Positions 39,150-52,592 are shown, counted from the first letter of the stretch. The stretch: DNA of 64,000 nt from Mycobacterium ahvazicum (GCF_900176255.2 NZ_FXEG02000003.1:682001-746000), one strand, 5' to 3'. The notes: generated from the letters alone by a model not told the origin. Numbers and translations are program-made.

Positions 39150-40267
39150 TGGCCTCGAAGATCCGGTCCAGGGCGGTGGCCATCGTCGCCGCCCTGGTGG
39201 TGGTGGCCACCGCCGCCGGGGTCGGCTGGTGGTACCTGGCACCTGATCAGGACACCATCACGGTAACGGCCCAATTCGACAGCGCCTCAGGCCTTTACGA
39301 GGGCAACGTGGTCGCCGTATTGGGAATGCCGGTGGGCAAGATCACCAGAATCAACGCCAAGGGCGGCTATGTCGAAGTCGAATTCACCGTCGATCGCCAC
39401 GTCAAGGTACCCGCTACCGCCCAAGCCGTCACGGTGTCCACCTCGATCCTCACCGACCGGCAGATCGAGCTGACGCCGCCCTATCGCGGCGGTCCGGTGC
39501 TGCAGAACCACGACACCATCGGCCTGACCCGAACCAAGACGCCCGTCGAATTCAGCCGCGTGCTCAGCGTTCTCGATAAGGTCACCAAGTCGCTCGAGGG
39601 CGACGGCCACGGCGGTGGCCCCGTCGCCGACGTACTCAACAACGGAACCAAGGTTGTCGAAGGCAACGGCGGGCAGATCAAATCGGCGCTCGACGAGCTG
39701 TCCCGGGCGCTGCGCCTGTCCAGCGACGGCGGTGCGGCGACCCGCGAGCAGATCACCACAATCGTCAAGAACATCAGCGCGCTGTTCGACGCGGTTGCCG
39801 CCAACGACGGCAAGCTGCGCGAATTCGCCTCCACCATCCACCAAGTCAGCCAGATCATGGCCGACGAGGACATCGGCGGCGGCAGTACCGGACGGAGATT
39901 CGACCAGCTGGTGCAACGGGCCGGTGAGCTGCTCGACACCAACCGGGACGCCATCAAGAAATCTCTGTCCAGCGGCAACAAAATGCTGACGATGGTGACC
40001 AATCAGCGGCGCGACCTCGCCGAGCTCCTCGATGTGGCACCGATGCTGGCCGACAACGCCTACAACATGATCGACCGCGCCAACGGTGCCGTGCGCGCCC
40101 GTTTCCTCACCGACCGATTGGTCTTCGACAGCCAATACACCAAAGAGATCTGCAACCTGATGGGCCTGCGGCAACTCGGATGCAGCACCGGAACAATCCA
40201 GGACTTCGGGCCGGATTTCGGGTTGACCTACGTGCTGGACGGCATGGCCGCGATGGGGCAGAAATGA
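39146..40267 (+). CDS. mceD: Mce protein D
   Basis: This 373-residue subunit has a signal/anchor (about 9-28), an MCE domain (about 36-115, LYEGNVVAVLGMPVGKITRINAKGG-type core) and helical repeats to the end. GTG 39146 overlaps the mceC stop (GTGA); ATG 39149 is an alternative. A C-terminal pair of cysteines (EICNLMG, LGCSTG) may form a disulfide outside the membrane. Confidence 0.92.
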   Translation: MMASKIRSRAVAIVAALVVVATAAGVGWWYLAPDQDTITVTAQFDSASGLYEGNVVAVLGMPVGKITRINAKGGYVEVEFTVDRHVKVPATAQAVTVSTSILTDRQIELTPPYRGGPVLQNHDTIGLTRTKTPVEFSRVLSVLDKVTKSLEGDGHGGGPVADVLNNGTKVVEGNGGQIKSALDELSRALRLSSDGGAATREQITTIVKNISALFDAVAANDGKLREFASTIHQVSQIMADEDIGGGSTGRRFDQLVQRAGELLDTNRDAIKKSLSSGNKMLTMVTNQRRDLAELLDVAPMLADNAYNMIDRANGAVRARFLTDRLVFDSQYTKEICNLMGLRQLGCSTGTIQDFGPDFGLTYVLDGMAAMGQK

Positions 40268-41472
40268 TCACCGCCCGCGCCCGCGTCGCACTGGCCATCG
40301 CGGCCACGGTGCTGATCGCCTCCGGATGCGGCACGAATGGTCTTGCCAGCCTGCCTCTTCCGGCTCCGGGGCTGGGTTCGGGCGGATACAGCTTGACCGC
40401 GGTGTTCTCCAATGCACTCAACCTTCCGATGAACGCCAAGGTGAAGCTCGCCGGCGCCGACGTCGGGCAGGTCGAAGCGATGGTCGCACGTGACTACACC
40501 GCGGTCACCACGCTGCGGATCAGAAACGGGGTGCGGCTGGCCCGCGGTAGTACCGCCGAATTGCGCACCGCCACACCGCTGGGCGACGTGTTCGTCGCGC
40601 TGAAGCCCCCCGCCGACGATCCCGTCGACGATCCGATGCTGCACGACGGCGACACCATCGGCCTGGATTCGACGGCCGCGGCGGCGACCGTCGAATCGGT
40701 GCTGAGCTCGGCGGCGATCCTCGTCAACGGCGGAGCGGTGCGCAATTTCACCAACATCATCAACGGTTTCGGGAAGGCCACCGGTGATCAGGGCCAGGCG
40801 TTCGGTGAGCTGATCCGCAAGTCCAACCAACTGGTCGCAACGCTCGACGGCAGATCGGGCCAGATCTCGGGCGCGCTGACCGAATTATCACGTCTGGCAG
40901 ACGAACTCGATGCCAAAGACGCCACCGTCACCGACTTGATGACCGCGGCCCGGCCCGCCACCTCGGCCCTGGCCGACAACACCACCCAGCTGTCGGATCT
41001 GGCGGTGCAGGTGGGCAACACCTCCCGGTTGCTGGCCAGGTTCCCGTCGATCGGGGGAACCGACACCAGCGGGCGCAGCATGATCCGCGACCTCAACACG
41101 ATCGCCGGGGCCGCCAACGACGTTGCGGTAAGCCCGGATACCAGCTTTTACGCGATCAACCGGCTGATTCCCCCCTTGGTCAAATCGACGTCGGGAAGCG
41201 CGATTTCGGTGCACGTGGGCGTCGACAAGCTGATCCTCGGATCGTTGCCCGACATCGGATATCCCGGCGACATCGGGCTGCACGGGCCGCACCACTACAA
41301 CATGAACCTTCTCGTCGGCACCCTGAAATACACCCTCTGGCGCCTGCAAGAACGCGTGGTCGGGCGCGGCCCGAACTCCCCGCAGGTTCCCGTCGTGCCC
41401 GACCCGAACGTCCCGGGCCAAATCGACATCGCCCCCGGTCCTTTGTCGCCGGCGCCGGGACCGCGGCCATGA
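40264..41472 (+). CDS. mceE: Mce lipoprotein E (LprK-type)
   Basis: The 402-residue product starts at ATG 40264 overlapping the mceD stop. A signal peptide ends in lipobox IASGC with acylated Cys21, as expected for the fifth Mce subunit (the LprK/LprL group). The MCE domain (about 40-120) is followed by helices and a Pro-rich tail. It is the lipid-anchored subunit of the tunnel. A longer open frame back to 40180 has no signal peptide at its start and is rejected. Confidence 0.92.
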   Translation: MITARARVALAIAATVLIASGCGTNGLASLPLPAPGLGSGGYSLTAVFSNALNLPMNAKVKLAGADVGQVEAMVARDYTAVTTLRIRNGVRLARGSTAELRTATPLGDVFVALKPPADDPVDDPMLHDGDTIGLDSTAAAATVESVLSSAAILVNGGAVRNFTNIINGFGKATGDQGQAFGELIRKSNQLVATLDGRSGQISGALTELSRLADELDAKDATVTDLMTAARPATSALADNTTQLSDLAVQVGNTSRLLARFPSIGGTDTSGRSMIRDLNTIAGAANDVAVSPDTSFYAINRLIPPLVKSTSGSAISVHVGVDKLILGSLPDIGYPGDIGLHGPHHYNMNLLVGTLKYTLWRLQERVVGRGPNSPQVPVVPDPNVPGQIDIAPGPLSPAPGPRP

Positions 41473-42719
41473 TCGCCGCGGCGGCCAACGTCGTGGTCCG
41501 GGTGGTGCGGGCGGCTCACCGCCAGCAGGTCTGGCTGTCGGTGGCCGGACTGGTGCTCACCCTGGTGGTCGGAACCGCTTACCTGCTGATCGGGGCATTG
41601 CGGGTAGCACCGCTGGCGTCGTCCTATCGAGTCACCGTGCAGCTACCCGAATCCGGTGGCCTGCTGCCCAATCAGGATGTGGCGTTGCGCGGCGTGCGGA
41701 TTGGTCGCGTCGAGTCGTTGCAGATCACCGACAGTGGAGTCAACGCGATCGCCAGCATCTCCTCGAAGGTGCGGATTCCGGCCAGCAGCGTCGCGCGCGT
41801 GTCGGCGCTCTCGCCGGCCGGCGAGCAGTACATCGACTTCCAAGCCGAATCCGACGCCGGGCCGTACCTCCACGACGGCAGCCTGATCGCGCCGGCCCAC
41901 ACCAGTGTTCCGGTCAGCCTGGCGCAGTTGCTCGGCGACGCCGACGGGATGCTGGCCCAGGTCGACCCCCGCAAGGTCGAGCTGATCAAGAAGGAACTGA
42001 GCCTGAGCAGCCAGGGCCCGGCGAAGCTGGCCGCCATCGTCGACGGCGGCACGTTCTTGTTGTCGACGCTCGACTCGGTGCTGCCCCAGACGACCAGCAT
42101 CATCAAGACCAGCCGGGTGGTGCTCACCCTGGCGAGTGATAAGAACGCCGGATTAGCCTCCACCGCAACCGAACTCAACCGCACGTTGTCCGGGGTTGCG
42201 CGCATGCAAGCCGGCTACCGGCGGCTGACCGCGCAGACACCGCAGACGCTGTCGGCGGTCGACAAATTGTTCTCGGACAATTCCGAGACGATGGTGCAGC
42301 TGCTGGGCAGCATGGCCACCATGTCGCAATTGCTCTATCAGCGGGTGCCGGCGCTCAACGCGCTGTTCCCCGACTACCGTGGCTCGGTGCTGGACGCGGT
42401 GTCGAGCTCCTTCCACGACCAGGGAGTCTGGGCAATCGCCGACCTCTATCCCCGTTATGTGTGTGATTACGGGACGCCCGCGCACCCGCCTTCGGCCGCG
42501 GACTACTACGAGCCGTTCATGTACACCTATTGCCGCGACACCGACCCCGCCGTGTCGATCCGCGGGGCCAAGAACGCGCCGCGCCCGGGCGGCGACGACA
42601 CCGCCGGTCCGCCGCCGGGAGCGGACCTGGGCCGCAGAACCGACCCAACACCCAACGGCCGCTTCACGATTCCGACGCCGTACGGCGGACCCCCGCTGCC
42701 GATCGAACCGCCCCACTGA
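41469..42719 (+). CDS. mceF: Mce protein F
   Basis: This 416-residue subunit has a membrane anchor (about 20-42), an MCE domain (about 48-130, NQDVALRGVRIGRVESLQI) and a helical region. A C-terminal Cys pair (YVCDYG, YTYCRDTD) sits before a Pro/Gly-rich tail. It is the sixth and last Mce subunit and overlaps mceE by 4 bases. The Mce-associated gene follows after 32 bases. Confidence 0.92.
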   Translation: MIAAAANVVVRVVRAAHRQQVWLSVAGLVLTLVVGTAYLLIGALRVAPLASSYRVTVQLPESGGLLPNQDVALRGVRIGRVESLQITDSGVNAIASISSKVRIPASSVARVSALSPAGEQYIDFQAESDAGPYLHDGSLIAPAHTSVPVSLAQLLGDADGMLAQVDPRKVELIKKELSLSSQGPAKLAAIVDGGTFLLSTLDSVLPQTTSIIKTSRVVLTLASDKNAGLASTATELNRTLSGVARMQAGYRRLTAQTPQTLSAVDKLFSDNSETMVQLLGSMATMSQLLYQRVPALNALFPDYRGSVLDAVSSSFHDQGVWAIADLYPRYVCDYGTPAHPPSAADYYEPFMYTYCRDTDPAVSIRGAKNAPRPGGDDTAGPPPGADLGRRTDPTPNGRFTIPTPYGGPPLPIEPPH

Positions 42720-42751
42720 GACCGACCTAAACTCTGACGGAGGAGTTGACT

Positions 42752-43459
42752 GTGACCGCTACATCCGAGAAAGTTGCCGAGGCCGAAATGCCCGAAGCGC
42801 CAAGCTCAGAACCCGAAGACGTCGAGGGCACCGACGTCAAAGACGATGACGCCGAGGGCACCGACGGCATAGACGAGGGCGTCAAGGACGCCGAAGTGGC
42901 CGACGAGGACGACGAGGACATTCCGTTCGGGCGCCAGGCCAACAAGGACAAAGCCGACAAGACCCGGCTGCGCGATCGGCCCTGGGGGCGCTACCTGCGC
43001 CGCAGCGCGTTGCCCCTGTTACTCGTTGCCTCGCTTGCGGTTAGCGGCCTGCTGGGCTGGAAGCTGTGGCAAGAGCATCAGGTGAAGGAGGCCGGCCAGC
43101 AGGCTCAACAGGCCGCGATCGCCTACGCACAGGTGCTCACGAGCATCGACTCCAACAAGGTCGACGAGAATTTTCGGCAGGTGCTCGATGGCGCGACCGG
43201 CGAGTTCAAAGACATGTACACCCAATCCAGCGTGCAACTTCGGCAGCTGCTGATCGACAACAAGGCAAGCGCGCACGGCGTGGTGGTGGATTCGGCGATT
43301 CAGTCCGCATCCACGAACAAGGTTGTGGTGCTGGTCTTTATCGACCAGACCGTGGCCAATTCGCAGTCGCCCGATCCACGCATCGACCGCAGCCGGATCA
43401 AGATGACGATGGAGAAGGTCGACGGCCGCTGGCGGGCCAGCAAAGTCCAGCTCCTCTGA
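42752..43459 (+). CDS. Mce-associated membrane protein (Mam type)
   Basis: The 235-residue product has an acidic cytoplasmic N-terminus (about 1-65, Asp/Glu runs), one membrane span (about 85-107) and an extracytoplasmic VirB8/NTF2-like domain (about 115-235) ending WRASKVQLL. Proteins of this form follow mce operons and are thought to stabilise the Mce complex. GTG 42752 is chosen because GGAGGAG lies 6 bases upstream; a TTG at 42746 is too close to it. Confidence 0.87.
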   Translation: MTATSEKVAEAEMPEAPSSEPEDVEGTDVKDDDAEGTDGIDEGVKDAEVADEDDEDIPFGRQANKDKADKTRLRDRPWGRYLRRSALPLLLVASLAVSGLLGWKLWQEHQVKEAGQQAQQAAIAYAQVLTSIDSNKVDENFRQVLDGATGEFKDMYTQSSVQLRQLLIDNKASAHGVVVDSAIQSASTNKVVVLVFIDQTVANSQSPDPRIDRSRIKMTMEKVDGRWRASKVQLL

Positions 43460-43463
43460 GCCG

Positions 43464-44243
43464 ATGAGCCAGGCCATGCGTAAGAGACTGAGCGCCGCAC
43501 TCCTGTTGCTCGCCGCGACGGCGATTCCCGATGCGGCCACCGCGCGGGCCTCCGCCCCGTCGTTCTGCGGTGAGCTCGGCGGCGACTGGGACGGCCAGTA
43601 CTGCCACACCACGGTGACCTCGGAACGCAATGCCGTCCGTGACATCAAGGTCGCGCTGCCCGGTGAGCTGATCGACAACCCCGCCACCAGTGGTGTGGTG
43701 CGCGACTATCTGCACACCCTGGTCAACAACTGGCGCAATGCCAACGCGCACATGGCCGCCGACAGCTATGGCGAGGAGAACTACGAAATCTTCCGGCACG
43801 GCAACCTGCTGAGCGCGGTGTTCCACGAGGACTACCACGCCGACGGGCCCAAGCCGAACAATGCCTACCGCACCTTCACGTTCGACATGGCCAGCGGCCG
43901 GCGGTTGCAGCTGTCCGATGTGACGACGTCGAATCCGCTGACCGCGATCCCACCGCTGGCGCAGCCCTTCATCGAAACCGCGCTCAATCAAGCACCGCCC
44001 CCGCACGACCCCGGGACCTACCCGTTCATCGTCGATCGCTGGACTCCCGACAAGGTCTACTCCGGGGCGTACAAGGCGTGGGCACTGACTCCCGACGAGT
44101 TGATCCTCTACATGCCGGACTATCCCGTCGGCCACGACGAGCCGATCAACTTCTCGCCGGGGCTGCCGCAGTGGTACATGGACGGCGGCACCGTCCAGGC
44201 CCACATCCCCCTGGCGGCGCTGGCCCCGGTCCTGCGCATCTAG
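43464..44243 (+). CDS. MPT64-like secreted protein
   Basis: This 259-residue protein has an N-terminal signal peptide (about 1-28, cleavage near ARASA). It resembles the MPT64/Rv1980c family: an early Cys pair (SFCGEL and QYCHTT), YRTFTFDMASGRRLQLSDV and WALTPDELILYMPDYPVGHDEP. DUF3298-type folds are shared. MPT64 is a secreted immunogenic protein near mce3 in M. tuberculosis; here a relative sits 4 bases after the Mce-associated gene, so it is likely co-expressed with the transporter. The exact role is unknown. Confidence 0.75.
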   Translation: MSQAMRKRLSAALLLLAATAIPDAATARASAPSFCGELGGDWDGQYCHTTVTSERNAVRDIKVALPGELIDNPATSGVVRDYLHTLVNNWRNANAHMAADSYGEENYEIFRHGNLLSAVFHEDYHADGPKPNNAYRTFTFDMASGRRLQLSDVTTSNPLTAIPPLAQPFIETALNQAPPPHDPGTYPFIVDRWTPDKVYSGAYKAWALTPDELILYMPDYPVGHDEPINFSPGLPQWYMDGGTVQAHIPLAALAPVLRI

Positions 44244-44315
44244 TCGGCGGCCTCGCCGCGTACAGTGGCAGTGGTTAAGTCACCTAACTAACGCGGAACC
44301 AGGAAGGGAATGCCC

Positions 44316-45242
44316 ATGGCGCGCACCGAGAATGACACCTGGGATCTGGCCTCCAGCGTCGGCGCGACCGCGACGGCAGTCGCGACGCAACGCGCGATGG
44401 CGTCGCAGGGACCGGATGCGCTGCTCGACGACCCCTGGGCCGATCCCCTGGTGCGCGCGGTGGGCAGCGACACCTTCATCAAGCTGATCGACGGTGAGCT
44501 CGGCGACACCAACGATCCGGTGATGAACCGAAAGGCTGTGATCGAGCAGATCACCGTGCGCACCCGGTTCTTCGACGACTTCTTCCTGCAAGCCGCCGGT
44601 GCCGGCGTGCGGCAGGCGGTGATTCTGGCGTCCGGTCTGGACACCCGGGCCTACCGGCTGCCGTGGCCGGCCGACACGGTGGTCTACGAAATCGACCAGC
44701 CCGGGGTGATCGATTTCAAGACCCGCACGCTGGCCGACCTCGGTGCACAGCCGCCCGCGCAACGTCGCACGGTCGCGATCGACTTGCGCGAGGACTGGCC
44801 CGGCGCGCTCGTCGACGCCGGATTCGATCCCTCCAAGCCGACCGCGTGGAGCGCCGAAGGCCTACTCGTCTATCTGCCACCGGAGGCGCAGGACCGCTTG
44901 TTCGACAACGTCGCCGCACTGTCGGCCCCGAGCAGCCGAATCGCCTGTGAGCACATGGATTTCCGCAACATTCCCGCGGATTGGGCAGACAAGCTCACCG
45001 AGAGGTCGCGGCGCATCGGCTCGAAGATCAATCTGGCCGAGTTGTTCTACACCGGTGATCGCAACGCCGCCGGCGAGTACCTCAGCGAGCGCGGTTGGCG
45101 GGTCGACATCACCACGACCGAGCAGGCCTTCTCCGCCCAGGGTTTCCAGCTTCCGCAAGACGAGCTGGCGTCGTTCGGTGGATCCTCCGGTTACCTGTCG
45201 GCGGAGCTGGGCGCGGACACCGAGGCGACGGAGTCCGTGTAA
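44316..45242 (+). CDS. SAM-dependent methyltransferase, TIGR00027 family
   Basis: This 308-residue protein belongs to the leucine carboxyl methyltransferase-like group that is greatly expanded in mycobacteria. The N-terminus [20 protein letters not shown] and the motif [27 protein letters not shown] are diagnostic. The substrate is unknown. ATG 44316 is chosen over 44310 because the family starts MART and AGGAAGG is better spaced (about 8 bases). Upstream 44244-44315 has AT-rich promoter-like sequence near 44275-44290. Confidence 0.9.
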   Translation: MARTENDTWDLASSVGATATAVATQRAMASQGPDALLDDPWADPLVRAVGSDTFIKLIDGELGDTNDPVMNRKAVIEQITVRTRFFDDFFLQAAGAGVRQAVILASGLDTRAYRLPWPADTVVYEIDQPGVIDFKTRTLADLGAQPPAQRRTVAIDLREDWPGALVDAGFDPSKPTAWSAEGLLVYLPPEAQDRLFDNVAALSAPSSRIACEHMDFRNIPADWADKLTERSRRIGSKINLAELFYTGDRNAAGEYLSERGWRVDITTTEQAFSAQGFQLPQDELASFGGSSGYLSAELGADTEATESV

Positions 45243-45267
45243 GCCGGGCTGACGCGGGTACACCTCG

Positions 45268-47244
45268 GTGGTGTCCTCGCTGCCCGACGATCTACGCCGA
45301 CTCGCCAAAGCCCATGGGGTGGCGACCTTTTACCGCAATGAACGGCGTGAGCCGGTAGAGGTCGACGCCGACGTCGTGGTCAAGGTGCTTTCCCTGCTAG
45401 AGGTGGAGGCCGCGACCGAACCCGCCCGCCTGCGCGAGCTGGACAAGCTGGCCGAGCGGGAGGGAGCCCTGGCACCCACGATCGCCGTACGGGTGGACGG
45501 CCGCAGCCGGCCGTTCCCCGGTGCGGTGGGATTGGTCGGCGAGGATGGGGCCGAGACCACCCTGCGCGAGGAACTGCCGGCCGATCTATCACCGGGGTGG
45601 TATCGGCTGCACACGCGTGACGGCCAGGAAGTCACCCTGGTGGCAGCCCCGCCCCGGGTGCCGCAGACACCGGCCACCTGGGGATGGATGCTGCAGCTCT
45701 ACGGGCTGCGTTCCGGACGATCGTGGGGCATCGGCGATTTGGCGGACCTGCGCGAGTTCATCGAGTGGACCGCGGCCGAACACGGCGCGGGCGCGGTCTT
45801 ACTCAACCCGCTGAATGCGCCCGGGCCGACGCACCCCGTGCAGCCCTCGCCCTACACGCCGTCCAGCAGACGATTCGCCAATCCGCTGGCGCTGCACATC
45901 GAGGACCTCGACGCTTACCGTCGGGCCGACCCCGCGATGCGCGCGGAAGTCGATGCGCTGCGCGTCGCGCCCGATACCGAGCGCGTCGACCACGATCTCG
46001 TGTGGGCGGCCAAGCGCTCCGCGCTGGAATTGTTGTGGCGGGCCGAGGGCCGGCCCAGCCCGCTGGACGAACCGGGGTCGTCCACGGGGCTACGCGATTG
46101 GGCCACCTACTGCGCGTTGGCCGAGCGCCACGGCGGCCGCTGGCCGCAATGGCCTCAACCTCTACGAGATGTCAACGGACCGGCCGTGATTGCGGCCCGC
46201 AGCGAACTGGCGCACCGAATCGCCTTCCACGCGTGGGTTCAGCAGCGTTGCGCGGAGCAACTCCGCGCGGTGCGCGATACCGCGCGCAATGCCGGTATGG
46301 CGCTCGGCGTTCTGCACGACCTGCCGGTGGGGGTCGATTCGGACGGGGCTGACGCGTGGGCGCTGGCAGACATGCTGGCGGCCGGGGTGCACGTCGGTGC
46401 ACCGCCGGACAACTTCACCCCACGCGGCCAGGATTGGGGATTACCGCCATGGCGTCCGGACCGGCTCGCCGCCACCGGATACACCGCGTTGCGAGACATG
46501 TTGCGCGCGATAGTCGTTCACGCCGACGGCTTACGGATCGATCACGTCGCCGGCTTGTGGCGGCTGTGGTGGATTCCTCCCGGCGACACCCCCGATCGAG
46601 GCACCTATGTGCATTACGACGCCGATGTCATGCTCGCGGTCCTTGCTCTCGAGGCACACCGGGCGGGCGCGACCGTCGTCGGCGAGGACCTGGGCACCGT
46701 CGAACCGGAAGTCACCGAGGCACTCGGCGAAAACGGCATGCTGGGTTCTGCCGTGTCCTGGTTTACCCGCGACGAATCAAAGCCCGAACAACCGCTACTG
46801 GCCGCATCGGACTGGCCAACGCGGGTGGCCGCCAGCCTCTCCACGCACGACTTACCCACCGCGGCGGGTTTTTTGCGTGGTGAACATGTGCGCGTGCGCG
46901 CCGAACTCGATCTGCTCAACGACATACCGGCCGAACAAGCCACGGCCGACAAGGAAAAAGCCGAGTGGCTGGCATTGTTGCGTGCCCACGGGCTATTGCC
47001 GGCCGATCCGGACGAAGCCGCGATCATCTCGGCGATGCATCGCTTCTTGGCGGCGACCCCGAGCCGGTTGAAGCTGATCTCGCCGTACGACATCATCGCC
47101 GAACCGCGGCAGCCCAACTTGCCTGGCACCATCGACGAATATCCGAATTGGCGGCTGCCCCTGCCGCAGACGCTCGAGCAGCTGCGTGTCGATCCACGAG
47201 TGTCCGAGATCGCCACCGTCTTCCAGGCCGCCGCCGAAAGCTGA
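45268..47244 (+). CDS. malQ: 4-alpha-glucanotransferase (MalQ, GH77)
   Basis: The 658-residue amylomaltase transfers maltosyl chains in glycogen and maltodextrin metabolism. An N-terminal beta-rich extension (about 1-135) precedes the GH77 barrel. The catalytic Asp lies in GLRIDHVAGLWRLW (about 424), the acid/base Glu in VVGEDLGTVEPE (about 472) and the third Asp in LSTHDLPTAAGF (about 527). The C-terminal SPYDIIAEPRQPNLPGT motif is typical. M. tuberculosis MalQ is Rv1781c, far from here, so this may be a relocated or second copy. GTG 45268 and 45271 are both possible starts. Confidence 0.92.
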   Translation: MVSSLPDDLRRLAKAHGVATFYRNERREPVEVDADVVVKVLSLLEVEAATEPARLRELDKLAEREGALAPTIAVRVDGRSRPFPGAVGLVGEDGAETTLREELPADLSPGWYRLHTRDGQEVTLVAAPPRVPQTPATWGWMLQLYGLRSGRSWGIGDLADLREFIEWTAAEHGAGAVLLNPLNAPGPTHPVQPSPYTPSSRRFANPLALHIEDLDAYRRADPAMRAEVDALRVAPDTERVDHDLVWAAKRSALELLWRAEGRPSPLDEPGSSTGLRDWATYCALAERHGGRWPQWPQPLRDVNGPAVIAARSELAHRIAFHAWVQQRCAEQLRAVRDTARNAGMALGVLHDLPVGVDSDGADAWALADMLAAGVHVGAPPDNFTPRGQDWGLPPWRPDRLAATGYTALRDMLRAIVVHADGLRIDHVAGLWRLWWIPPGDTPDRGTYVHYDADVMLAVLALEAHRAGATVVGEDLGTVEPEVTEALGENGMLGSAVSWFTRDESKPEQPLLAASDWPTRVAASLSTHDLPTAAGFLRGEHVRVRAELDLLNDIPAEQATADKEKAEWLALLRAHGLLPADPDEAAIISAMHRFLAATPSRLKLISPYDIIAEPRQPNLPGTIDEYPNWRLPLPQTLEQLRVDPRVSEIATVFQAAAES

Positions 47245-47257
47245 CCCGGGTAGTTCG

Positions 47258-47539
47258 TCAGTTGGCCTGGCGGCGGCGCAGGTCGATCGAAATGACATCC
47301 GCGATGTGCTCGTCGTGCACGCGCTGGTCATGATCGTCCGCGGCCGTCCTGCTGCGGTGGGTGGACCAGCGCACGCTTGCCGCCAATTCGTGGTAATCCC
47401 ACGCCAAATCGCCGATTTCGCGCTTGGCCCGGCCCACCGCGGTGTGCAGCGCCCCGACGATGCGCCGGACATGCAGCACCGTCACGCCGACGGCCTCAAC
47501 CGCTATATCCGCAATGCGATTGCGCTCTCGCTCAACCAT
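47258..47539 (-). CDS. Small hypothetical protein
   Basis: This 93-residue soluble, mostly helical protein (ERERNRIADIAVEAVG, RIVGALHTAVGRAKREIG) is rich in charged residues, with no membrane span or recognised domain. A GGGAGG site 6 bases before ATG 47539 supports expression. It is convergent with malQ and is followed, on the same strand side, by metH upstream of it (34 bases from the metH stop). Function is unknown. Confidence 0.6.
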   Translation of the reverse strand: MVERERNRIADIAVEAVGVTVLHVRRIVGALHTAVGRAKREIGDLAWDYHELAASVRWSTHRSRTAADDHDQRVHDEHIADVISIDLRRRQAN

Positions 47540-47573
47540 GACATCCCTCCCAGATGCCTATCGAGTTTAAGGC

Positions 47574-51335
<3,762 letters not shown>

Positions 51336-51386
51336 GTACGTTCCTTCCATAGCGGAAGGCGTCCTTGACTCTGCCGAGCGTGGCGG

Positions 51387-51635
51387 CTACCGGCAGGAAC
51401 CGGCAAACCGTTGCAACGCCTCTCGACCAGAAAAGTCTACGTCCTCCCCCGACGTCTGGACGCCCAGCTCGATCAGACCCACTCGGTGCTCGCGGATCGT
51501 GTCGGCAGTGTAGTAATTACCAATGGTAACCAGTTTGCTGCCGAGCGTATTTCGTGTCGACCGCGTCGGGCAGGCCCGTGACGCCGTCGTGTGCGCTGGT
51601 AGCAACCACGCCACAAGGATAGTCGGCCTATGCAA
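51387..51635 (-). other. Possible small ORF upstream of metH
   Basis: The 369-base divergent gap 51336-51704 contains an open minus-strand frame. Its last 46 codons (IGNYYTADTIREHRVGLIE to AGSCR) look protein-like and GC-rich at third positions, but there is no ribosome binding site ahead of the conserved-looking part. It may be a leader peptide, a remnant, or chance. The rest of the gap is promoter space for metH and the PAC2 gene. Confidence 0.25.
51517..51529. promoter_or_regulatory. Inverted repeat TTACC-AAT-GGTAA
   Basis: TTACC (51517-51521), AAT, GGTAA (51525-51529) is a perfect 5-bp inverted repeat within the most AT-rich part of the divergent metH/PAC2 spacer. Position and symmetry suggest an operator for a dimeric regulator. 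Confidence 0.35.
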
Positions 51636-51704
51636 TACCGAGGTGCGCCGGCCGCCCGCGCGGCTGGGAATCGTCGCGGGGCGGGCAGGCCTTAGGCTGA
51701 TTCT

Positions 51705-52592
51705 GTGACTCCGCCGGATCGTGGCCCGGAAGCATCAGCGCTCCCCGACCTCCACAACACGATTGTTGTGGCGGCGTTCGAGGGCTGGAATGACGCCGGT
51801 GACGCGGCCAGCGACGCGTTGGAGCACCTCGACGCGATCTGGGAAGCCCACCCGATCGTGGAGATCGACGACGAGGCGTACTACGACTACCAGGTGAACC
51901 GCCCGGTCATCCGTCAGGTCGACGGGGTGACCCGCGAACTGGTGTGGCCGGCGATGCGGATCACCCACTGCCGGCCACCGGGCAGCGACCGCGACATCGT
52001 TCTGATGCACGGCGTGGAGCCCAACATGCGCTGGCGCACGTTCTGTGCCGAGCTGGTGGCCATCGCCGACAAGCTCAACGTCGACACGGTGGTGATCCTC
52101 GGTGCGCTACTGGCCGACACCCCGCACACGCGGCCCGTCCCCGTTTCGGGCGCCGCCTACTCCCCCGAGTCGGCGGAACGTTTCGGCCTGCAGGAGACCC
52201 GCTACGAAGGTCCGACCGGGATCGCCGGGGTCTTCCAGGACGCTTGCGTGGCCGCCGGGATCCCGGCGGTGACGTTCTGGGCCGCGGTGCCGCACTACGT
52301 GTCGCACCCGCCGAACCCGAAGGCGACGGTGGCGCTGCTGCGCCGGGTCGAAGACGTGCTCGATATCGAGGTTCCGCTGGCCGATCTGCCCGCCCAGGCC
52401 GAGGAGTGGGAGCTGGCGGTCACCGAGATGGCCACCGAGGACGAGGACTTGGCCGAATACGTGCTGTCGCTCGAGCAGCGCGGCGACGCCGAGGTCGATG
52501 TGAACGAAGCCCTGGGCAAGATCGACGGCGATGCGCTTGCCGCCGAGTTCGAGCGCTACCTGCGCCGCCGCCGCCCCGGATTCGGGAAGTAA
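51705..52592 (+). CDS. PAC2-family protein, Rv2125 type
   Basis: This 295-residue protein of the PAC2 (proteasome assembly chaperone 2-like) superfamily has the N-terminal core [24 protein letters not shown], the RPPG loop, [17 protein letters not shown] and a helical C-terminus ending RRRRPGFGK. It corresponds to Rv2125. Archaeal and eukaryotic relatives assist proteasome assembly, but a bacterial role is unproven and mycobacterial proteasomes assemble without it. GTG 51705 is the start. Confidence 0.88.
   Translation: MTPPDRGPEASALPDLHNTIVVAAFEGWNDAGDAASDALEHLDAIWEAHPIVEIDDEAYYDYQVNRPVIRQVDGVTRELVWPAMRITHCRPPGSDRDIVLMHGVEPNMRWRTFCAELVAIADKLNVDTVVILGALLADTPHTRPVPVSGAAYSPESAERFGLQETRYEGPTGIAGVFQDACVAAGIPAVTFWAAVPHYVSHPPNPKATVALLRRVEDVLDIEVPLADLPAQAEEWELAVTEMATEDEDLAEYVLSLEQRGDAEVDVNEALGKIDGDALAAEFERYLRRRRPGFGK

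Noticed and set aside
51336..51704. Cobalamin riboswitch upstream of metH
   Set aside because: No B12-box-like conserved segment or typical multi-stem leader could be found on the minus strand.
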